DNA of 64,000 nucleotides from Polytrichum commune (Eukaryota; Streptophyta; Polytrichopsida; Polytrichales; Polytrichaceae): NCBI GenBank assembly GCA_950295325.1, contig OX485803.1, positions 22,444,001 to 22,508,000 of the forward strand, read 5' to 3'. Shown piece by piece: positions 57,987 to 64,000 of this stretch (position 1 is its first letter; each line of letters starts with the position of its first letter). The notes under the pieces were generated by a model. It saw only the letters and a program-made list of their open reading frames with translations, ran no database searches and was not told where the DNA came from. The position numbers and the translations under genes were made by a program.

Positions 57987-58484
57987 GGGCCACTTCATAC
58001 ATGAGCCAAGAGCCGTGACCATGAAATTGTGAGAGCCCAAAAGAAAAGTGTATAAAGGCTGTCCCAACACACCTCCAAAATCATGTAGTGTGGTCACGGA
58101 TCCGCAAGTGTAGTGTGAAGTCATATGTGATTGGACCCTCAACCAAATGCTATTTCAATGAATTTTTATTCATACAAGTCTTCACAGATGATAAAATAGG
58201 ATAAATCAATGGTTGTGAATGTTCGGAGTGCCTCGGTCTCCCGGTTTTGTGTTAGACCTATCTCCAAGAGGTGGTGTTTGAAAATAGTCCAAGTGACCAT
58301 GAATCCATTGTATGCCATATAGGAATCCATGTAGACTTTACATCCATCTTGCATTTACTTATATACTCCGCTGGTCCCTCAAGCGTAGTGTGAAGCAAAC
58401 TTGGACCGGCTCCGCCTTTTCCACCAATGAGAGTGCTTGAAGTGTGCTGGTCACGGGCTCTCAGTCTCGTGTGTGAAGTGGCCC
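57987..58484 (-). mobile_element. Tourist-like MITE, family E copy 3
   Basis: 498 bp with TTA at 57984-57986 and 58485-58487. Ends GGGCCACTTCATACATGAGC and, inverted, GGGCCACTTCACACACGAGA. Opposite orientation to copies 1 and 2: the shared open frame lies on the minus strand (58166-58354). Confidence 0.9.
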
Positions 58485-58487
58485 TTA

Positions 58488-61400
58488 GACTCTATATAAG
58501 TTTAATACGATTTCATCTATTTGTTGAATGACTTTACCCAATCACCAATGAAACTCTAGGCTATGAGGTGGGAATGAGATTGGAAACATTCAAATAGAAG
58601 TGTACAATATTCCATCCCTCACATATTTTTCTAAACCTAATCAATTGATATATAGTTGAAGCAAATCAACCACAAAACTTTAAGACTCGGCATGCGTTTA
58701 CTAGACCCCCTAGCATGAGTGTCACAATCCTAAGCCATTGGCATGACGACTAATGTAATTTGAGTTTGAAAGAGAAATAAAGTGCAACACGATTTGAAGC
58801 CTTGTTGAGGCCCGACGAAGTTGCTCTTCGCTAGTGGCGAAGCTTGTGAAAGTCATGTAAGTTGAGGTTGAAAATATTGGGAGCCCTTCCGGTTTTAGGG
58901 TTTCATTGCTAAATATGGTCCTCAAGAGCCCAACATTAACATCATAGACCTCAAATGATGCTAACAATTGTACCTAGACTCGGTTTAAAAAATACTAACG
59001 GAAAGACTTGGATTATTTCCGTGACCGGACTCCTAACATGGGGTGCCACAATTCCCAAGCCTTTGCAATGTGATACATTGTTGCATGCATTTGAGAGGGA
59101 GATTGATTGTAGTTCAATTGGAAGGTTAGTTAAGGCCCCGCTTCATTGCTATTTGGTAATGGCCAAGAATTCGTGGCACCCATGTAAGTTGAAGGTGAAA
59201 ACGCCGGGGACTTTTTGTAGTTCATTTATTTGAAATTGTTGATCTAGCCCAAATGTTATTAGTATTAGAGGTCCCTACATTGTTTTAAGGTAATTAGTGT
59301 CGTTTGATAAATAATGTTGAGTACCATATTAATGGTGTCTTTCCCAAAAATACATTAATGGGCAACAATGTCCATCATGAATGTAACCATATGACACTTG
59401 CCATTTGCATGTTCAATAGTATATGCTTGTTTGCCACCTTTGCGCTTCGTGGAAGTTGTCATCGATGTGGTCACATTATCTTCTTGCATATTAGAACACA
59501 AAATCTATCAGCTCAAGCACCTTAATGTGTTGCAATGAATGTCGTTATGATAAAAAGTTTGCATTACAAAAGTTACTTATCTCGATGAATAGTGTCATGT
59601 TGACAATTAGCGGATGTAATACTTCTAGACCTCTAGGCATCTAGTGTAGGCCCTTTGCAAATTACGTACATGACACTAAATACCATAAATGTTGTAATGA
59701 GATTTAACCCATTCTCTTGGAATCCCATACTCGGGAATCCATTACACACAAGTTGAGAGGGCCTTGCTCTACTTAAATGGACACATATACTTGAGCGGTG
59801 TGTGGTTAGGTGTGAATCCAAGAATGGACACCATTAATTCCCCATAAAGACATGTATTTGAAAGAGTTTGAAGTATGTGTTGAAAAATTGTTAACAATCT
59901 TATAATCAATACATAGTGAATTGAAGGGTGGTGATGTGGGAGAAAGTGGCGCAAGTTTGGCAAATACTCAAAGGACAACATGTGACCCCAGAAAAAAAAA
60001 ACAATGAAAATAGTGGCACTTAACGATTTAAAAGAAAATAAAAGGGTGGGGTGGGGTGTGCAGCCCGAAGGGCGGCCCCTGAGGTGGGGACTGGGGGTAA
60101 GGCCTTGGCTTGATTGGTCGGAGCCAATGGACCATGGGCGGTTGCCACCTAGGCTAAGGTGGGGGCTAAGGGGAATAGGGTTGGCTATGGACAAATTTCT
60201 TTTTTTTCTTGCTTTTTGTTTTTAATTGTGCATAAGACAATACGGTTCCAACTAGTGTAGTAGTTGTGGCGGGATAGGTGGAGGTGGAGGTGGAGGAATA
60301 GAATGAGGACAACAAAGTGAACATGAGGAGATAAACTATTGCGTTGTACATGGGTTTGGTTTGTTTGTTTCACTTGGACTGGTACATCATGTTCGTTTGC
60401 TTACAATTGCATATAAACTAGACATCGAGGGATTTTTCGATCATGAATTATCATTGCCAAAGTGGTAATCACTGGGTATTCACTTGGAGCATTGCATGAT
60501 GTTTTTGGAGCATGGGTAAGAACCAAAGTGGAGTTGTTGAAGTATTTGAGAGGCATGATATCAATGGGCATGTGTAGCATTGCAATCACATAATTAATGT
60601 GAATCCCTTGACTTGAGAGTGAAGGCTTCTACATAATACAAAGACTTGTATTTTTATCTCGGGTAATCATAGATTTTCAGAAAGCTCACGTGCTTGTAAT
60701 GTCTTGGTGGCCAAATTTAAGTGCTTCCCTTGGTTCAATTAGATCCTAGCACAAAAATGATTTGAAATTACCAACTTCCACATTGTATATCTTTCAGTTT
60801 TGGATCTCTTATCATTATCCACTCGACATTGTATTCATGTTCATTAAAGCCCCCCCCCTCCGTCCCAATGTTGTGTTGTATACTCAATTGTAGTTATTTG
60901 AATAAATTTGGAAGCCGAAGCTCAATATGTAACAACTTGTTCATCCTAAAGTTTTTGACATAAACAAGTTGTGAGCAAGATTGAAGGTGCATAGAGCGTG
61001 AATTGAAGCATGGATGGTAAAAACCAAGCTTGGTTTTCAAGGTTACAAATAGTACCCTTCTTCAAATCCTACTCAAGGTGCTGGATCAATTAGTACATTT
61101 GTATTTGCAATCACATATATCTAATAATATTTGATGAAAAACAACGATGATGCTAGTTTCCAACAATATGGATGTAGTTCAAAATCCACCTTGTACGACT
61201 TTCTTGTGCATGCTCACTCCAAAGCAAACATTTAAATTGAAACTACAATGTATGACACCCGTATCACACATCTTTGAATTGACTTTGAACCCCAATAACT
61301 CCAAACGGTTGTTTTACCATCAAGTTCTTCTATTTGAGTTCATACCAGGTAATATCACAAAACATTCTATTATTAAAATATGATTATTACTATTCTATCG

Positions 61401-61660
61401 ATTATTCAAAGTGAACATTCAAGGGACAAACTTCACTGCCCCCCCCCCAATGGTACATGATGATATTTAGACAAACAACTCATGAGCAATCTCAATTTCC
61501 AAATTGAAAACACTACTTACTTGACAATGCAAACCATAGATTCTCAGTGAATATACCAGTACCAATTTTTTGGGGTATTCTGCTACCATATATCATTGTC
61601 AATGGTTGGGTGAAACATTGCAGAGCCTTGATTTACTTTTTATCATAAAAAGTGCATGTG
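58488..61660. other. Intergenic DNA between the last MITE and the MOR1 promoter side
   Basis: A repeat trace at 59765-59850 ('gtgtgtggttaggtgt...aagaatggacacc'). A GC-rich, G-biased patch at 60040-60180. (GGAGGT)n near 60279-60297. C runs near 60849-60857 and 61440-61448. No gene recognised. Confidence 0.35.
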
Positions 61661-61757
61661 TGTTGATTCTCGAATCGAGTGCCCCCCTCCAATTGTGTTG
61701 ATTCTTGAATCGAGTGCCCCCCCCCCCCCTCCAATTGTGTTGACTATTGAATCTAGA
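61661..61757 (+). repeat. Short tandem repeat with expanding poly-C, ~2.5 units
   Basis: TGTTGATTCTCGAATCGAGT, then C-run, then TCCAATTG repeats at 61661 (35 bp), 61696 (42 bp) and, partially, 61738. The length difference lies wholly in the C run (6 versus 13). Confidence 0.8.
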
Positions 61758-61851
61758 ACGGCCGATGGATTTTGAAGACGTAGTCATCTTTTAAGCACTT
61801 GTGTTGTGGAGTCCCGCTCTTAGAACCTAACGTAACCACACACCACTCGGA

Positions 61852-61859
61852 TATAAAAG
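61852..61859 (+). promoter_or_regulatory. Possible TATA box upstream of MOR1
   Basis: TATAAAAG lies ~950 bp before the MOR1 ATG, just before the AT-poor leader region begins (~61890). With a long leader and a leader intron this would be reasonable, but a TATA match alone is weak evidence in AT-rich DNA. Confidence 0.25.
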
Positions 61860-61889
61860 TGTGGGATTATGATAAGTAACCGAATAAGA

Positions 61890-62805
61890 CCCTTCGGCGC
61901 GCCACAAAAGGCCTCGGAGGCCGCCCGAGTCACTTCCTGTTTACCCCACTGTTACTTTACTTACATGGAATTTGAAAGGCTGGCCGTGGGAGGGTGCTGA
62001 GAGATCGGTTGCGCAATTCAATTTGGAGGGGCCGCGGGCGGCCGCGGACGGACGCAGCCGACGATGCAGCGGTCAGCAGGAGGCTAACTTAGGCTGTTCG
62101 CTTGGTTCCCTGTGTGCAGGGAGAGCTCGCTCAGCTTTCTCTGTGTGTGTCTCTGGCCTCTCCCTCCATCCCTCCCTCCATCCCTCCCTCCCTCTCTCCG
62201 TCCGTCTCCGTCTCCGTCTCCGTCTCATCAGTCTCCGTCTCCCTCTTCTGCGTCTTCTTCTTCTTCTCCTTCCTCACTCGCATCTCACAAGACACCAAGC
62301 CCAGACGCAGGCCAGGCGGAGCGGACTCCCGCACCATAGGCACGACGAGGACTAATCGTCGGAGGTAGGGCTTGCTCATCTCATCTCCTCTCCTCGCCTT
62401 GCGTCTCGTCTCGGCGATCGACATCGGGTTTCTTGGCAGCCATTCCGGGTAGGTGCGTGTTTGCGGGGGCCGTGATCTGGCGCTCTGGGATTGATGAGGT
62501 GATCGCTAGGTCAGGAGGGAGTTGGAGTTGGAGTTGGAGTTTGTGGTTGTCTCTGTGCGTATTTTTTGAGCGGCGAGCGGGGGAGTGAATGTGCCGCACA
62601 GGGATAGGTAGCTTGGAGGATAGGTAGGGGGGAAGTGGTGGTGGTGGAGGAGGAGGAGTGTTGGAGGAGGAGTGGTGGGGGTTTGGGTGGCGTGGTGGAT
62701 TGGATCTGAGGCCCTCGGGGCGAAGGGAGTAAAGGGGAGGGGTGCCTGTGGTCGCACTCCCATGTGGCACTGAATTGGTAAGAGGAGCGAATCGGTCTGT
62801 TCGCA
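61890..62805 (+). other. MOR1 promoter-proximal region and 5' leader
   Basis: Base composition shifts sharply to GC- and CpG-rich at ~61890. A long pyrimidine tract (62155-62275: CCCT, CCGTCT and CTT repeats) is typical of plant leaders. GGAG|GTAGGG near 62362-62367 and ttcttggcag near 62431-62440 could bound a short leader intron; this is inferred. The start context is ttcgcaATGtcg. The long minus-strand frames here are compositional. Confidence 0.5.
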
Positions 62806-62965
62806 ATGTCGGAAGATGACAAGCTCCTCAAGGAGGCCAAGAAGTGGGCCTGGGAGGACAGGTTGGCGCACAAGAATTGGAAGGTGCGGAATGACGCCAA
62901 TATCGACATTGCGGCAGTCTGCGACGGCATCATGGATCCCAAAGATCCCCGCCTCAAGGAATTTG
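62806..62965 (+). CDS. MOR1: MOR1 (XMAP215/Dis1 microtubule polymerase), first coding exon
   Basis: The exon encodes MSEDDKLLKEAKKWAWEDRL, then AHKNWKVRNDANIDIAAVCD, then GIMDPKDPRLKEFG, ending G|GTAAAT in phase 1. From what I know of Arabidopsis MOR1/GEM1, the N-terminus has the same LLKEAKK, WEDRL-HKNWKVRN and DPKDPRL-FG blocks, so orthology is near certain. These residues are the first helices of TOG domain 1, which binds curved tubulin dimers. The full protein is ~2000 residues with five TOG domains and works at microtubule plus ends, in cortical arrays and in the phragmoplast. Only ~54 residues lie in the window. No stop or frameshift. Confidence 0.93.
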
Positions 62966-64000
62966 GTAAATGCTCTGTTATGCTCCTTTTATTATTTGTT
63001 CTCCTTTCTCTCCCTGTCTCTGCTGTCTCGATGGACAGACAAGCGGGAGTGATGATGTCTCCCTTGTGGTCTGCGGGGAAAGCAGCAATGGTGAAGTATC
63101 CGAAAGATAACGCTTTCTTGGTGTACCTGAGAGATCTCGGGCGCTGGATATGGCGAAGAATTTGGAAACAAGAAAACACTGTAACTCTCTCTCCCTTCCT
63201 TGATGGTGATTGATTGAGCTTCGGCAAGAGTTAGGTTGCCATTTTGGCTCTACAAAAACCCCTGGGTGCTTGCGGGGGCAAGTTACAGGCAGCTAGGTCG
63301 AGGCTCGCTCGCGTGCATCGGGAAACGTGCACTGGATTTGTAATCTATTACCGGCTCACCTGATTCATACCTCGATGGCTATAATATTTTTCTCTTGAAT
63401 GCCTACTCCCTCCCTCCCTCTCTCTCTCCAATTTCTATTGACAGCAAGAAACGCAAGTTCAACTCTGGACAGTGGATGGTAGTGGCAGCCATGATAGTGT
63501 ATCCTGAAAGTAGTATATCAGGAATTGAACCTGTTTTCTATTTAGATCCTTCGTTCCGAGGGACAAGCCATAGCATTGAATCCTCGTCGGCTGTGACATG
63601 CAAGCATTAAGTCAGATATCCATTAAGAGAGGCAAAGTCTGGCTGTCCAGGGCCCAAGTTGGCGTCTCCTTCGGCAAACAGCGGCCAGGGTTTTCAGCTG
63701 CAACAGTGCCATGACTGTCTTTTGAGGATAGCACGACCATGCCTAATTGATGTCAGATTCAAATATGAGACATAAGTGCAAGACCTAAGTAGTCTAATTG
63801 CATTGCAATCATATTTCTACACATTTTTCAACAATTGTGATTTTAGAAGAAAATTGGAATTCTGAGTGTTAATTATTTGAACAACTTAGCGGCCTTTATT
63901 TAAATCTTTTGTTCCTTGTGCTTGTGAATAGACGTTCTTCATATTTTCTCATAAAACTTTTCTAGGTTTGCTATTGTTTCAAACTGAGTGCGAAATTGCA
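62966..64000 (+). other. MOR1: MOR1 intron 1 (runs off the window)
   Basis: It starts GTAAATGC after the exon. The expected continuation of TOG1 (a segment beginning like HLFRKTV) was not found in the remaining ~1 kb, so intron 1 extends past 64000. The frame that reads through to 63213 is intronic. A CT run lies at 63404-63428. Confidence 0.8.

Noticed and set aside
62131-62424. Overlapping frames on both strands in the pyrimidine tract
   Set aside because: They are translations of CT microsatellites (SPSP.., RETETD..), not genes.
62966-63213. Read-through of the MOR1 frame past 62965
   Set aside because: It leaves the conserved TOG sequence right at a good GTAAAT donor; the continuation is intronic.
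62511-63227. Minus-strand open frame of 238 codons
   Set aside because: It overlaps the MOR1 leader and first exon in antisense. Low-complexity P/T/S/L composition comes from G-rich plus-strand DNA. No domain.

Overview
This is a piece of a plant nuclear genome. It has AT-rich, intron-containing genes separated by tens of kilobases of decayed transposable elements, with no bacterial-type gene packing. The species cannot be named from the sequence; the gene content and repeat types fit a seed plant.

Two host genes can be recognised, both on the plus strand and both cut by the window edges. At the left are the last two coding exons (1045-1147 and 1558-2592) of a START-like (polyketide-cyclase/lipid-transport fold) protein with a histidine-rich basic tail. 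At the right are the leader and first coding exon (62806-62965) of the plant XMAP215/Dis1-family microtubule polymerase MOR1; the rest of that gene lies beyond the window.

The 60 kb between them is a transposon graveyard. Families can be separated by their terminal inverted repeats (TIRs) and target-site duplications (TSDs). (1) Tourist-like PIF/Harbinger MITEs have TTA/TAA TSDs in at least five families. (2) A roughly 228-bp non-autonomous hAT family has CARTG ends and 8-bp TSDs, in six copies. (3) Two small families sit at TA target sites; one has palindromic ends. (4) CACTA-type elements are present. (5) There is one Mutator-like element with a 9-bp TSD and one unassigned element with an 8-bp TSD. 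(6) One LINE family is present as a long degenerate copy (about 30.45-35.32 kb), an internally deleted copy (10.95-14.46 kb, minus strand) and short 3' fragments. (7) A further dispersed family has long TIRs.

The most informative structure is a four-level nest at 10404-14507. A hAT element was hit by a CACTA element and by a LINE, and the LINE was hit by a Tourist MITE. Three of these insertions carry readable TSDs. Other nests lie at 20045-20500, 22958-23405, 21253-22142, 16098-16875 and 44323-45070. Two tandem arrays (a ~175-bp unit at 26121-26750 and a 64-bp unit at 27533-27968) lie close together in an unassigned low-copy region. I found no functional transposase or reverse transcriptase, no tRNA or rRNA gene, and no complete protein-coding gene.
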